Below the pieces are notes generated by a model that worked only from the letters and a program-made list of their open reading frames with translations, had not been told where the DNA came from and made no database searches. DNA of 64,000 nt from Methylobacterium nodulans ORS 2060. GTDB taxonomy: Bacteria; Pseudomonadota; Alphaproteobacteria; Rhizobiales; Beijerinckiaceae. The translations under genes were made by a program, and so were the position numbers. The stretch is taken from positions 5,044,001 to 5,108,000 of the forward strand of contig NC_011894.1 of the NCBI RefSeq assembly GCF_000022085.1, written 5' to 3'. Positions within the stretch are counted from its first letter, which is position 1. Each line of letters starts with the position of its first letter. Below are positions 17,648-26,324 of this stretch, in pieces.

Positions 17648-17920
17648 ATGTCCGACTCGGCCACGCTCAACGCCCTCTCCCCGACTGTCCTCGAATGGAG
17701 CCGCGGGCTCGCCAGCCTGTCGCCCGGCCAGCCGCCCTGCCCGGGCTTCCGGCCTGACGAATGGGCCGTAATCGTGAGCAACGCCCGGCGCTTCGTGGAC
17801 GACTTCGGCATGCAAGCCGCCGAGCTGGGCTGGGACAACATTATGGTGTTCGGCTGTTACCGACAGCACAGAATCATCCGGGGCAACTGGACCGGCGTGC
17901 TGTTGGATGGTTCAAGGTGA
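17648..17920 (+). CDS. Small accessory protein, C-terminus possibly altered
   Basis: The 90-residue product starts MSDSATLNALSPTVLEWSRG. A close paralogue (about 70% identical over 70 residues) is encoded at 34076-34297, including matching upstream bases from about -55. Both share PPCPGFRPDEW and RRFVDDFG. The two C-termini differ after GWD, so at least one is broken. No known domain is recognised. Relatives appear to belong to mobile regions. Confidence 0.5.
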   Translation: MSDSATLNALSPTVLEWSRGLASLSPGQPPCPGFRPDEWAVIVSNARRFVDDFGMQAAELGWDNIMVFGCYRQHRIIRGNWTGVLLDGSR

Positions 17921-18219
17921 TGCCGGCCGGCTTGCGCAACGGAAGTTCGCTCGGATTGAGTGCGTTGATGCAGGCTTCCGTCGATCCAGTAACGACGTCC
18001 CTATGCTGAGAGCAGCCGGCTCGGTAATTGGCGCCTGAGCTAGCCGAGGACACCGAGACGACCGCGACTGACTTCCTACCACCACTAACTTAGCGAGACT
18101 CGAAACGCGCAGGGTTGAGTTGCGAAGCTTGACAACGAGACAATTGTCCAGTGTGCGGCAAGCCCTCACTTGCACACGTCGGCGCATTTTTAACCAAGAA
18201 CGCGCCCGAACAAAATATA
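17921..18219. other. Non-coding, lower-GC boundary region
   Basis: About 300 bp contain no credible gene. Base composition falls sharply towards AT here and stays low to about 20,900, marking the left edge of the defence-like block. Confidence 0.5.
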
Positions 18220-19242
18220 TTACGTTTGTATGTGGTGAAATTGAGGATAATACCGGTAATACTTCCTATATTGCTCGAATATTTCATTTGATTTTCCCTC
18301 ATCATCATCAAACAAAAATCCAAGTTTAGTAAAAACATCATGCGGCGCTGCATTCGGGATATGCTCATTAAAGAGCATGCGCTCTCGAAGGGATAGATAC
18401 GGTATAGCGATCTCGTGTATATCCTGCCAAGATTGAGAATAAAGCCCCCAGTTTGCCAACTTCGTCTTCGCTAGAAAATCCTTAACTTCCAGCCGCTTCA
18501 AGACAATCACGGTCAGCGAAAGCATTTGCTGTCCGTCCGCGTACCTCACAGCCGAAAGCGGAAGTGCGATGAACTCGCTTTGCGCAGGATAGGCTTTGCG
18601 CGCTGCATTTCCGAACGCTCGAGCGATGATTTTCGCAACTCCCTCGTCATTCATGTCGGCAACCGAGAGGCCTCCCGGGGAGTACTCTCCTAGCCTGTCC
18701 GTGAGACGATCAAGCCGCTTAGGCGCAAACACGTCGACCGTTTCCTTGCGCCCGCCGACAATCTGGGGCTGGTAAAGCGCATTCGCGCTAGAATTTACGG
18801 TTATTCTTACTACGTCACATGGTTGCATAGTAACGAGCATTTTATGAAACTCGCCCAGCTGTTGTCTCAGATCGCGAGGCGAGGTGAAGTCTAACCACAT
18901 AATCGCACTAGGATTGCCGCCAAATCCTATACCGCTCATGACGGCCGAAAACGATCCGATTAGATCGCCACTCGTGATTTTCATAAACTTTATGTAATCA
19001 ACCGGAGTGTTGAATTTCTGCCGCTCAATGATCCAATCGTCCATATCAAACGACAACATCTTCGTTAAACCGAGATAGGCGTGAGCGAGCCTGTGATCTT
19101 CAAGCGAAGCTCCGCCCATGCTAATATATACGTGATCATCGAGCGGGATATAGCGCTCAATCCGCCCGAGCAGTTCAATGAAAATACGTCTATCGACAAA
19201 CTTATTCTGTCGAAGCGCGTATGGAAGCGTAGATCCAGACAT
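18220..19242 (-). CDS. Predicted methyltransferase-like partner of the GHKL ATPase
   Basis: This 340-residue cytoplasmic protein has no firmly recognised family. Its N-terminal half resembles a Rossmann methyltransferase. A beta strand with glycines and an acid (YISMGGASLEDHRLAHAYLG) is followed by a second strand ending in acids (KMLSFDMDDW), an asparagine-rich QKFNTP, and a later strand IMWLDFTSPRDLRQQL that could be motif IV. The C-terminal half is probably a recognition or structural domain. It starts 9 bp after the ATPase stop, so the two are co-transcribed. The AT-rich composition matches the ATPase. The catalytic function is inferred. Confidence 0.6.
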   Translation of the reverse strand: MSGSTLPYALRQNKFVDRRIFIELLGRIERYIPLDDHVYISMGGASLEDHRLAHAYLGLTKMLSFDMDDWIIERQKFNTPVDYIKFMKITSGDLIGSFSAVMSGIGFGGNPSAIMWLDFTSPRDLRQQLGEFHKMLVTMQPCDVVRITVNSSANALYQPQIVGGRKETVDVFAPKRLDRLTDRLGEYSPGGLSVADMNDEGVAKIIARAFGNAARKAYPAQSEFIALPLSAVRYADGQQMLSLTVIVLKRLEVKDFLAKTKLANWGLYSQSWQDIHEIAIPYLSLRERMLFNEHIPNAAPHDVFTKLGFLFDDDEGKSNEIFEQYRKYYRYYPQFHHIQT

Positions 19243-19251
19243 TGACGACGC

Positions 19252-20679
19252 TCAGGATGCTGGCTGCCTCAAGATACGATCGAAGGTTTCCTCGCCAACA
19301 ACCCTCGGCTCTAAATCAGGATCATCAAATAGTATCTTTGAAACCTTTTGGATATCTGATCTAGGACGCCTGTAGGATATGAATACGCCGCGGTCGGGAG
19401 CTTTTGGAACGGGAAGTGATGGCATATACTTCACAGCGCCTTGGATCTTTCTGTCATCGGACATGCGATACGTGGCCGAAGTTGATCTAAGATCTTCTAT
19501 TCCCAATGCCCTGCTAGATGAGTAAATCCGATCGCGCTCTGCGGGTAGACGCTTCCATTTGTTAGTAAAATTTGTAAACGCCTTGGTTGCCTCACGCATG
19601 TAGTCCTTCACAATTGAATACAGGTTGCTTGAGGCGTCAATGCCCCTCTTCGTGGTGGTTAGTGGAAGCTCAAGCGGTTCGTCGGATTTCATTATCACGA
19701 CACCAGAAAACGCGATAAATTGACCGTGAAAATTAGGTACGTCAGCCTCTCCCCAGCCTGTCAATCGCGTTTTGTCTCTATATACTACGATCCGATCGTT
19801 ACATACGATCGTCCAACCGGCATCATCCTTGCTGCTCCGGATTTCCTCCTCACGCTCCATCTCTGCCTCATCCGGCAGAGGCCTATAGAGGCCAGCGTAA
19901 ATCTCTATGTCAACCGATCCTACCCTCCCTTTGAAGACATAAGGTTCGAGGGCTCGTCCACTAATGACATCGGAGGTATTTGCGGAGCTCAAATCCTCTC
20001 CCACAAGCAGCGCAAATCTTTTTGGCTGAATATCTTCTCCATTGATGCCGACCTTAAATCCCTTCGCAATGATAAGCGCATAATGTGAAGCCAGCGCCTC
20101 TTTGAAATCCTGGATAAAATTGTCATCTTTTTCATTGAAGCGCAATGCGACGTCCTCACGTAGAAGATCTATAGTGATTCTAGTCCCATCGCGCAGTTCG
20201 TCGTCCTCAGGTAAGTGGGTAATCGGCAGTTTCCATTCGTCCGGGTCTTCCATCCATTCCGGGCTAATCGTTACTACAAAACCAAAATCATCGCTTCGTG
20301 ACGCAACCTTACACGACGTTCCCATTTTAAAAATTGCACGCTTCATACCAATTCCGTACATGCCGACTGTCTGGCCGACATCGCCGGGACCTTCTGGGCG
20401 CCCCATCTTGAAAGCACGGGCGACCACGTCACGAGGTATACCGCCGCAATTATCCCTGATCTCAAATCCCTGAGGGGACATGTTGATATCTGCGGAAAAT
20501 CCGCGATACGGAAGAGCGGGATTAACGTCTTTCGAGTGAATTTTCCTTATAATGCCATCGACGCAATTATCGATCATATCAAGAATGGCGTCTTGGAGCT
20601 CAATGTCTCGCGTAAGCATATGAACAAAAAACCGCTTGGTGGGCGTCGCCTGAATCGGCGGCAGGTCGGCTTCCGGCAT
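19252..20679 (-). CDS. GHKL (HSP90/MutL/MORC-like) ATPase
   Basis: This 475-residue ATPase of the GHKL fold is of the kind found with restriction-modification genes and related to eukaryotic MORC. The nucleotide-binding motifs are visible. The N-box helix is LQDAILDMIDNCVDGI (about 29-44). The D-x-G-x-G-type motif is RDNCGGIP (near 75), and the lid glycines are GMYGIGMKRAIFKMG (near 107-121). The distal lysine lies in TTTKRGID. The C-terminal 100 residues are unassigned. Together with the downstream methyltransferase-like gene and the divergent dcm-vsr pair, this suggests phage defence or mismatch handling at methylated sites. Base composition is much lower in GC than in the flanks. Confidence 0.8.
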   Translation of the reverse strand: MPEADLPPIQATPTKRFFVHMLTRDIELQDAILDMIDNCVDGIIRKIHSKDVNPALPYRGFSADINMSPQGFEIRDNCGGIPRDVVARAFKMGRPEGPGDVGQTVGMYGIGMKRAIFKMGTSCKVASRSDDFGFVVTISPEWMEDPDEWKLPITHLPEDDELRDGTRITIDLLREDVALRFNEKDDNFIQDFKEALASHYALIIAKGFKVGINGEDIQPKRFALLVGEDLSSANTSDVISGRALEPYVFKGRVGSVDIEIYAGLYRPLPDEAEMEREEEIRSSKDDAGWTIVCNDRIVVYRDKTRLTGWGEADVPNFHGQFIAFSGVVIMKSDEPLELPLTTTKRGIDASSNLYSIVKDYMREATKAFTNFTNKWKRLPAERDRIYSSSRALGIEDLRSTSATYRMSDDRKIQGAVKYMPSLPVPKAPDRGVFISYRRPRSDIQKVSKILFDDPDLEPRVVGEETFDRILRQPAS

Positions 20680-20775
20680 GTGCTAACTCCAAAAATTTCC
20701 CCTTGATAAGCACCTTGGGCGATCGACGGCAAGCCTCAGTTGCGGTATCAACATCGTTGCACACTGAGGGGCGAA
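20680..20775. promoter_or_regulatory. Divergent promoter region between ATPase and methyltransferase genes
   Basis: These 96 bp separate two divergently transcribed gene pairs and must hold both promoters. A GAGGGG ribosome-binding site precedes the methyltransferase ATG at 20776. No clear dyad operator was picked out. Confidence 0.5.
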
Positions 20776-21861
20776 ATGAAGCCAGTCGTAGTAGATCTGT
20801 TTTGTGGTTGCGGAGGTCTCAGCCTTGGAGCCAGGAACGCCGGATTTAAGATTGGGCTGTCGGTAGACATAGATGCCGTCCTGACTAGCTCATATAAAGA
20901 AAACCACCCAGGCGCTCATTTACGTCTCATGGATGTGGCCGCGCTGACAGGTAGTGACGTTCGTACGGTCGTTGGCGGAAGAGTAGATGGCATAATCGGC
21001 GGACCGCCATGTCAGGGCTTTAGCGAGATTGGTGTAGAGAGTCCGGACGATCCTCGGCGATTACTACTTCGGCATTTTTTCAGATTGGTCGCGGAGGTGC
21101 GCCCAAAATTCTTTCTTATGGAGAATGTAAGGGGACTGGCGTTCGAGAAAAATCGTCCGGAATTGGAAACCGCACTTCAACTCGTCGCGGGAAGGTATAC
21201 AATTCTCGGTCCGCTGAAGCTGGATGCGGCCGCCTTCGGGGCTGCGACGTCGCGGCCCCGAGTATTTGTAATCGGATTCGACAGCAGCTGTGTTGACTCA
21301 TTCACCGCCGGTGACCTTGAGCAGTGGCGTCGACCTGCTGCAACTGTCCGTGAGGCAATCGCCGACTTACAGGGCGCAACGGAGGAGGGAGTCGACAGCG
21401 ACGGTCTGGACTGGTGGCGCTACGGATCGGACATCTCTCCCTCACTGTATGCACGCCGACTGAGAGGCACTAGGCGCCTATTTTCGGGCCATCGACGGAT
21501 CCCTCACGCGCCGGCAATAGCGGAGCGTTTTGCAGCCGTACCACAGGGCGGTCGCGATGCCGTCGGCCGACACGCTCGGCTGGACTGGAATAAGCAATGT
21601 CCGACGATCCGGGCTGGAACCGGACCGGATCGCGGATCGTTTCAAGCCGTCAGGCCGCTCCATCCCGTTGAGCCGCGTGTGATCACGGTACGGGAGGCGG
21701 CCCGCTTGCAGGGCTTCCCTGACCGTTTCGTCTTTCACCCGACCGCGTGGCACAGCTTCAGGATGATAGGCAACAGTGTGTCTCCGATCGTTGCGGAGCG
21801 GATACTCAAAGCGATCCGCTCTAAGATGTTCGACGTGCCGTCGTTGGCGGCGGCCGAGTAG
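20776..21861 (+). CDS. DNA (cytosine-5-)-methyltransferase
   Basis: This enzyme methylates C5 of cytosine in a specific DNA sequence. The 361-residue protein has the ordered motifs: I DLFCGCGGLS (residues 7-16), IV GGPPCQGFS with the catalytic Cys near 79, VI MENVRG, VIII ATSRPRVFVIGF, IX TVREAARLQGFPDRF and X GNSVSPIVAERI. The target-recognition segment between VIII and IX is about 100 residues, and its specificity cannot be read. The ATG at 20776 was preferred to a TTG 36 bases earlier because of the GAGGGG site. The vsr start is one base after the stop. Confidence 0.93.
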   Translation: MKPVVVDLFCGCGGLSLGARNAGFKIGLSVDIDAVLTSSYKENHPGAHLRLMDVAALTGSDVRTVVGGRVDGIIGGPPCQGFSEIGVESPDDPRRLLLRHFFRLVAEVRPKFFLMENVRGLAFEKNRPELETALQLVAGRYTILGPLKLDAAAFGAATSRPRVFVIGFDSSCVDSFTAGDLEQWRRPAATVREAIADLQGATEEGVDSDGLDWWRYGSDISPSLYARRLRGTRRLFSGHRRIPHAPAIAERFAAVPQGGRDAVGRHARLDWNKQCPTIRAGTGPDRGSFQAVRPLHPVEPRVITVREAARLQGFPDRFVFHPTAWHSFRMIGNSVSPIVAERILKAIRSKMFDVPSLAAAE

Positions 21862-21862
21862 C

Positions 21863-22303
21863 ATGGTGGATCGCCTCACGCCGGAGGCGCGGTCACGCCT
21901 CATGGCGGCAGTAAAGGGAAAGAACACCACGCCGGAGCTCAAGGTGCGGAAGCTCGCTCATAGCCTGGGATTCCGCTTCAGACTCCATCGCCGCGACCTA
22001 CCGGGAATGCCCGATCTCGTTTTTCCTACGAGGCGTAAGGTCGTCTTCGTGCATGGCTGCTTCTGGCACCGCCATCCTGGTTGCAGGAAGGCTTCGACGC
22101 CCGGCACGCACAGCGACTTCTGGGAAGCCAAGTTCTCGCGCAACGTTGAACGCGACGCCCGCAACGAGCGCCTGCTGCGCGACGCCGGTTGGGACGTGCT
22201 TGTGATCTGGGAGTGCGAGACGCGGGACGCCGCCGCGGTTACCGAGCGGCTTACTGCCTTCCTCGGACCGCCCGCCGGAGGAAAGCGAATCGGGTCAGAT
22301 TGA
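21863..22303 (+). CDS. vsr: Very short patch repair endonuclease (Vsr)
   Basis: This endonuclease nicks 5' of the T in T:G mismatches that arise by deamination of 5-methylcytosine. The 146-residue protein has the whole family core: LMAAVKGKNTTPELKVRKLA, LGFRFRLHRRDLPGMPDLVF with the catalytic Asp, KVVFVHGCFWHRHPGC with the zinc-type Cys/His residues, and RDARNERLLRDAGWDVLVIW. It lies one base after the cytosine methyltransferase stop, the usual coupling. In defence contexts Vsr-like nucleases can also act as restriction nucleases. Confidence 0.93.
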   Translation: MVDRLTPEARSRLMAAVKGKNTTPELKVRKLAHSLGFRFRLHRRDLPGMPDLVFPTRRKVVFVHGCFWHRHPGCRKASTPGTHSDFWEAKFSRNVERDARNERLLRDAGWDVLVIWECETRDAAAVTERLTAFLGPPAGGKRIGSD

Positions 22304-22338
22304 TGGGGTGCCTGAAGCGTTGCTGTTAGCCTCACGCC

Positions 22339-22598
22339 ATGCCCGACACTCCCACCATCGGCGAGCTGTACAAGCTCAAGCACGTCACGGATGAGCAGCT
22401 CGATGCGGCCGTCCGCGACTACCTGAACGACCCCACGCCCGGCATGCGGCTGATCGCGGAGGGGGTCGCTCTCGACGTCACCGCGGGGTCGTGCTGGCCC
22501 ACCCCTATGTCCGCGAGGTGCTCGCCAGGGACGATGCGCCCGAGGCGCAGCGGCACAATGCGGTGCGGACCGCGATCCTGCTGGCGAGGCCGGCATGA
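22339..22598 (+). pseudogene. Small accessory protein gene with a frameshift
   Basis: MPDTPTIGELYKLKHVTDEQ continues in frame to VALDVT. The natural C-terminus (VLAHPYVREVLARDDAPEAQ, then NAVRTAILLARPA) is in another frame and ends at a TGA at 22596. The 260-bp length confirms a one-base shift near 22,485. An abbreviated relative of the C-terminus (MTVRTAILLAVP) occurs at about 32,600. No domain is known. Confidence 0.6.
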
Positions 22599-22860
22599 GC
22601 GAACCGGCTGGATTATGGGCGAGCGGAATCGGCCAAAGCCGGAATCGGCGCTCGAAGCTGCGCTCGCATGGCTCAGGACAGGCCAAGCCTGTAAGGACAG
22701 CCGCCAGCGGAACCGTCGCAAGGCCTGCCGGGACGGCAGGGCGGTGGCGATCGGAGCGGCTTGCGAGATTCGCACAGGCTAGTGGAGGCCGTCCCCTAGA
22801 CGGCCCAGCCTTCGCTCATCATGAAGGCCATCAAAGCGATCGGCTGCTGGGGGGAGCAGG

Positions 22861-23178
22861 ATGGCAGGCAAGACGATCACGCGCGCTGATCTGACCGAAG
22901 CCGTCCATCAGCGGGTGGGCCTGTCGCGGGCCGAGTCGGCGGCGCTCGTGGAGACGGTGCTGTCGGAGATCTGCACCTGCCTCGCCTCGGGCGAGGGCGT
23001 GAAGCTCTCCTCCTTCGGCTCCTTCGTGGTGCGCGACAGGGGTAAGCGGGTCGGGCGCAACCCCACGACCAGGGTCGAGGTGGCGATCGCGCCGCGCCGA
23101 GTGATGGTGTTCAAGCCCTCGAACCTGCTCAAGGCCCACGTGAACGGTGGACCGGCCAAGATCGAAGACGACGAGTGA
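22861..23178 (+). CDS. ihfA: Integration host factor alpha-like HU/IHF family protein
   Basis: This is a 105-residue DNA-bending protein of the HU/IHF family. Typical features are [40 protein letters not shown] and the beta-arm tip [19 protein letters not shown], which contains the DNA-intercalating proline position. The length and sequence favour IHF-alpha over HU. A GGGGGGAGCAGG site precedes the ATG. It sits in accessory DNA beside the methyltransferase-Vsr genes and so is probably an additional copy. IHF is often needed by integrases and transposons, which would suit the context. Confidence 0.88.
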   Translation: MAGKTITRADLTEAVHQRVGLSRAESAALVETVLSEICTCLASGEGVKLSSFGSFVVRDRGKRVGRNPTTRVEVAIAPRRVMVFKPSNLLKAHVNGGPAKIEDDE

Positions 23179-23238
23179 GCTGGGAGCGACGCACACTGAC
23201 CGCCGGTTGTCCTCGGCCGGGCGTGAGGCCGCGCCGGG

Positions 23239-23409
23239 GGGCCTGTCGCAAACTTTTTTCAGCGACCAACCACGCGCCTGAGCGTTGAAATTTCCACACC
23301 TTGTCGTCGCATTTCGGGAGCTCAAGCAGGCGAAATACAAGCCTAAGTGAGAGCTGACGGCGCTCTCTCATAGCCTGCGGGCGAGCCGAAAAAAGTTTGC
23401 GACAGGCCC
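23239..23409. mobile_element. 171-bp MITE with 22-bp perfect terminal inverted repeats
   Basis: The left end GGGCCTGTCGCAAACTTTTT (plus TC) is matched exactly by the reverse complement at 23388-23409. There is no coding capacity. The inner part TGTCGCAAAC of the ends equals the terminal repeat of the IS6-family element in this window (62460, 63342), so it could be moved by that transposase. No target duplication was seen. Confidence 0.8.
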
Positions 23410-23433
23410 TTCCAGCCGCCAGTCAGACGCCGT

Positions 23434-24108
23434 TCACTGCGGTTTGCGGGCGACGAAAAGGGCGCCGCAGCCAAAGATCCTGACATCGATTTCCGAGAAA
23501 CGCCGTTGAAGGGCCTCTCTCAGGCTCTCTGCATCGTCTGCTTGGTTCGAGAACACGCCCTTTCGATTGTAGAATGCCATGAGTCGCTCCGCCGCTCGCG
23601 TTCTCCGCACGCCTCTCGACAAAAGCGTGGCCCCAAACACCACCCCTTCCGGGCGCAGTAGAGGCAGAATGTGATCGAAGGCGACCGCCTTCTCCGCCAT
23701 TGCACCCGGAAGGCAATGCAGCAGGTAGGTCATCGCGATCGACCCGAACGGCCGTGCTGGAATCGCAATCGGCCGCAGCACATCCGCCTGGTACTGCTCG
23801 GGTCGATAGCGCGCGACGCGCTGGGATGCCGCCCGGAGTGAGTGCGGGTTGAGATCTAACAGCCCTAGTCTCGGCCGCGAACTCGGGAACCGGCAACGAT
23901 CAAGGTACCACCCCGTGCCCACCCCAATGTCAAGGTGCTCGTCCGTTACGCAGTGATCGTAAAGACGCAGGATCTCGCGAGTAGGACACCGCCACACCAA
24001 GGTGTTCGAGATACCGAGCACGACGAGATCGTACAGTGCCAGGGTCGTCCGGGTGTAGATGGCTTGGCCGGGATGGCTCCGGTCGGCGGTCGAGAGTGCT
24101 TCGGGCAT
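23434..24108 (-). CDS. Class I SAM-dependent methyltransferase
   Basis: This 224-residue methyltransferase has a class I Rossmann fold. Motif I is LDIGVGTGWYLDRC (near residue 60), followed by acidic motif II LGLLDLNPHSLRAA, motif IV-like FGSIAMTYLLHCLPG and LRPEGVVFGATLLS. The fold is like those of small-molecule or quinone methyltransferases; the substrate is unknown. The ATG at 24108 (MPEALSTADR) was chosen because the frame further upstream runs into a CTAG repeat. It lies between the MITE and that repeat, so the gene is bracketed by small mobile sequences. Confidence 0.8.
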   Translation of the reverse strand: MPEALSTADRSHPGQAIYTRTTLALYDLVVLGISNTLVWRCPTREILRLYDHCVTDEHLDIGVGTGWYLDRCRFPSSRPRLGLLDLNPHSLRAASQRVARYRPEQYQADVLRPIAIPARPFGSIAMTYLLHCLPGAMAEKAVAFDHILPLLRPEGVVFGATLLSRGVRRTRAAERLMAFYNRKGVFSNQADDAESLREALQRRFSEIDVRIFGCGALFVARKPQ

Positions 24109-24155
24109 GTGCTCACACCTATCATCGCGGCCGCGCGAGGCGAACCTTGGTCGGT

Positions 24156-24261
24156 CTAGAGCGCTCCCGGCCGAAGCGGATGCCGGTTCGGCGCAAGGGA
24201 GCGCGTCACATCGAGAGCTGGAGAGCCGTGGCAGTCTCAACGGAAACGGGCACGGCTCTAG
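24156..24261 (-). repeat. CTAG-ended interspersed palindromic repeat, copy 3 (inverted)
   Basis: This 106-bp copy is in the opposite orientation to copies 1 and 2, with CTAG at both ends, and lies 50 bp before the methyltransferase start. It has diverged slightly more than the other two from each other. Confidence 0.8.
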
Positions 24262-24342
24262 CCGTTCTTATGCACGACAGTCGGAAGCCCGCTGGGAGCG
24301 GGTCCTCCGGGTCGAGGTTAGAACGCATGGGGACTCCTCCCC

Positions 24343-25242
24343 TCAGGCCTTGGCCCACCGGGCGAGGCCGGCATCGGCAATGATCTTGGCGATGGCGGCC
24401 TTTTGTTCGTCTGCCAGCGGCAGCAGCGGCAGGCGCGGGCCGCCGGCGTCGCGCCCAAGCTGGCTCATGGTCTCCTTGATGGCCGCGTAATAGGACCCGG
24501 ACTGGAAGCAGCGATACAAGGCGCAGACATCGCGACCGAGGTCCTCCAGGGCCTTGTCCCCGCTGAGCGCCTTGTCCCAGTAGGCGCGGATCAAGGGGCC
24601 GGCGATCTGGTGCGCCATGGCGATGACCCCATGGGCGCCCACGGCCCGGGCGCGCACGATCATGTCCTCGTAGCCGACGAAAACGCGGAGGTTGTCACCC
24701 ACGCGCTGCACGAGCTCGCTCACCTGGGTGATGTCGCCGGAGCTGTCCTTGATGGCAACCACGGTCGGCAGCGCGGAGAGCTGCTCCACCAGCGCCGGGG
24801 TGAGGTTGATGCCCGCCCGGCGCGGGCTGTTGTAGAGCATCAGCGGCAGCGGGGTGTTGCGCGAGATGTGCGCGAAGAAGGCCACGACCTCACGCGGGCT
24901 CGGCATGGCGTAGATCGGCGGCAGGATCAGGCCGCCCGCGCAGCCCGCCGCGACCGCGGACTGGCACGCTTCCAGGACATCCTCCACCCGGAGGTCGGCG
25001 ACACCGGCCAGCACGGGCACGCGGCGCGCCGCGTGGTCAACGGCCAGCTTGAACAGGCGCGCGCGTTCGGCCTTGGTGAGGGCATAGAACTCGCCGGTGC
25101 TGCCGGCGGCCACCACGCCCTGCGCGCCATTGGCGATCGCGTCGTCGATGAGCGCCTTGTACCGGGTCTCGTTGATGGAGCCATCGGCTCCGAAGGGGGT
25201 GACGAGAACGGCGAAGATGCCACTCCAGTCAGAATAGGCCAT
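24343..25242 (-). CDS. Dihydrodipicolinate synthase/N-acetylneuraminate lyase family protein, copy 1
   Basis: This 299-residue class I aldolase of the DapA/NanA superfamily joins or cleaves pyruvate-type 2-oxo acids and aldehydes. Catalytic features are GSTGEFYALT (about 45), the YNSPRR tyrosine region (near 138) and the Schiff-base lysine in VVAIKDSSGDI (near 166). A copy differing at about ten residues lies at 52073-52972. Its true substrate is unknown. It follows a decayed GlutR-like gene on the same strand, and in the second copy that partner is intact. The genome's housekeeping DapA is probably elsewhere. Confidence 0.85.
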   Translation of the reverse strand: MAYSDWSGIFAVLVTPFGADGSINETRYKALIDDAIANGAQGVVAAGSTGEFYALTKAERARLFKLAVDHAARRVPVLAGVADLRVEDVLEACQSAVAAGCAGGLILPPIYAMPSPREVVAFFAHISRNTPLPLMLYNSPRRAGINLTPALVEQLSALPTVVAIKDSSGDITQVSELVQRVGDNLRVFVGYEDMIVRARAVGAHGVIAMAHQIAGPLIRAYWDKALSGDKALEDLGRDVCALYRCFQSGSYYAAIKETMSQLGRDAGGPRLPLLPLADEQKAAIAKIIADAGLARWAKA

Positions 25243-25411
25243 GGGTTACCGTCCTTGTATGCCAGATGTGGTCGAGGGTGCGCCCGCCGCGGCCGCGAGG
25301 GGACCGAGACGGCGGGCCAGTTCCGTGAAGCGGCCGACGAAGGCCGCGAGCCGCGGGTTGGCGCCCGACAGGGGGGGTGCCGCTTTGGAGTTGCGGTGCC
25401 TTCACGGAAAA

Positions 25412-26324
25412 TTAGAGTTGCGCTGTCCGGAGTGCTGCCTCGATATCGGAACACACGAGCGGCCGCTTTGGAGCCAGCTGCTCATTGTTCTGGTCGATTA
25501 ACCGGCGGATCTCTTCTCCGTTCATGTTCACGTAGTTGGACTTCCCGGCTAGGGCTGCCGCCATCACCGGATTTCCCATCAGGTCCACGATCATGCGCGA
25601 CTCCATCCGCAGAAGCGCATTCTGAAGATCGGCTTTGTCTTGATCGGTGAGATTGGAGGTTGCGATCACGACGAACGACGATGGTTCGCGTGCGTGCCCA
25701 AACTCTTCCGGGCGCATGACCTCGACTTTTTTGTCAGTCTCGCGGCGGAGACGTTTGCGAGCGCGCTTCGGATTCTGCGTCACGATTGTCGTGGAACTGA
25801 AATGCTCTCCCACACCACTCCTGATCAGGTCGACATTCAGGTCACTTGCCCCAGTCAGGTAAAGGTGGTCGGGAGTCTCGCCATTCTGATATCGATCAGC
25901 CATGATGATGTTTGCCGCGCACGGCCAGGCCAACATCAATCCCCTGCCGTGCGATCCGGGCGATCGGAAGGTTTGGGTCGAGACGTTTGTAAGCGCCCTC
26001 GAGCTGCTGGATGATGTTCCTCTCGCCGAGGATCGGGGAGCGAATGCCGGATGCAATCTCGGCGAAACGTTGCCTAATGGCGGCCGCACCTTCAATGCAT
26101 GTGAAGGGAAGGCCGGCAAATGCCTCGCTCGGGATGTTTCTGAGTGCGTTCTCCTCGCCATAGAACTCAATCCGCGAGCATGTCTGGAGCGTGAGAACTC
26201 CTCTTGCCGCGAGGTAGTCTGCCCTTGGCTTGATCTTCTCAGAGTGCTGCTCAAGCACTGAAGACGCCACCGTGTCGTGATCAAGGTAACAGCCTTGATA
26301 CCTGCTCTGGCCCAGACCAGTCAT
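25412..26324 (-). pseudogene. Decayed glutamyl-tRNA reductase-like gene
   Basis: This is the homologue of the intact gene at 53157-54083. The N-terminal half (TMTGLGQSRYQGCYLDHDTV through QTCSRIEFYGE and ILGERNIIQQLEGAYKRLDP) ends in one frame near 25,900. The C-terminal half (ADRYQNGETPDHLYLTGASD and on) is in another. Comparison shows about 40 bp deleted after LAVRG. The start region resembles the leader of the 86-aa gene at 44719, not the leader of its own paralogue. Confidence 0.75.

Noticed and set aside
23239..23409. The hairpin-forming segment as a transcription terminator
   Set aside because: Its arms are 22 bp at the ends of a 171-bp segment and match IS6 terminal repeats, so a mobile element explains it better.
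24403..25650. Plus-strand frame opposite the DapA-like gene (also at 52133-53395)
   Set aside because: It appears at both copies only because the DNA is duplicated. The minus strand has a full aldolase with its catalytic Lys.
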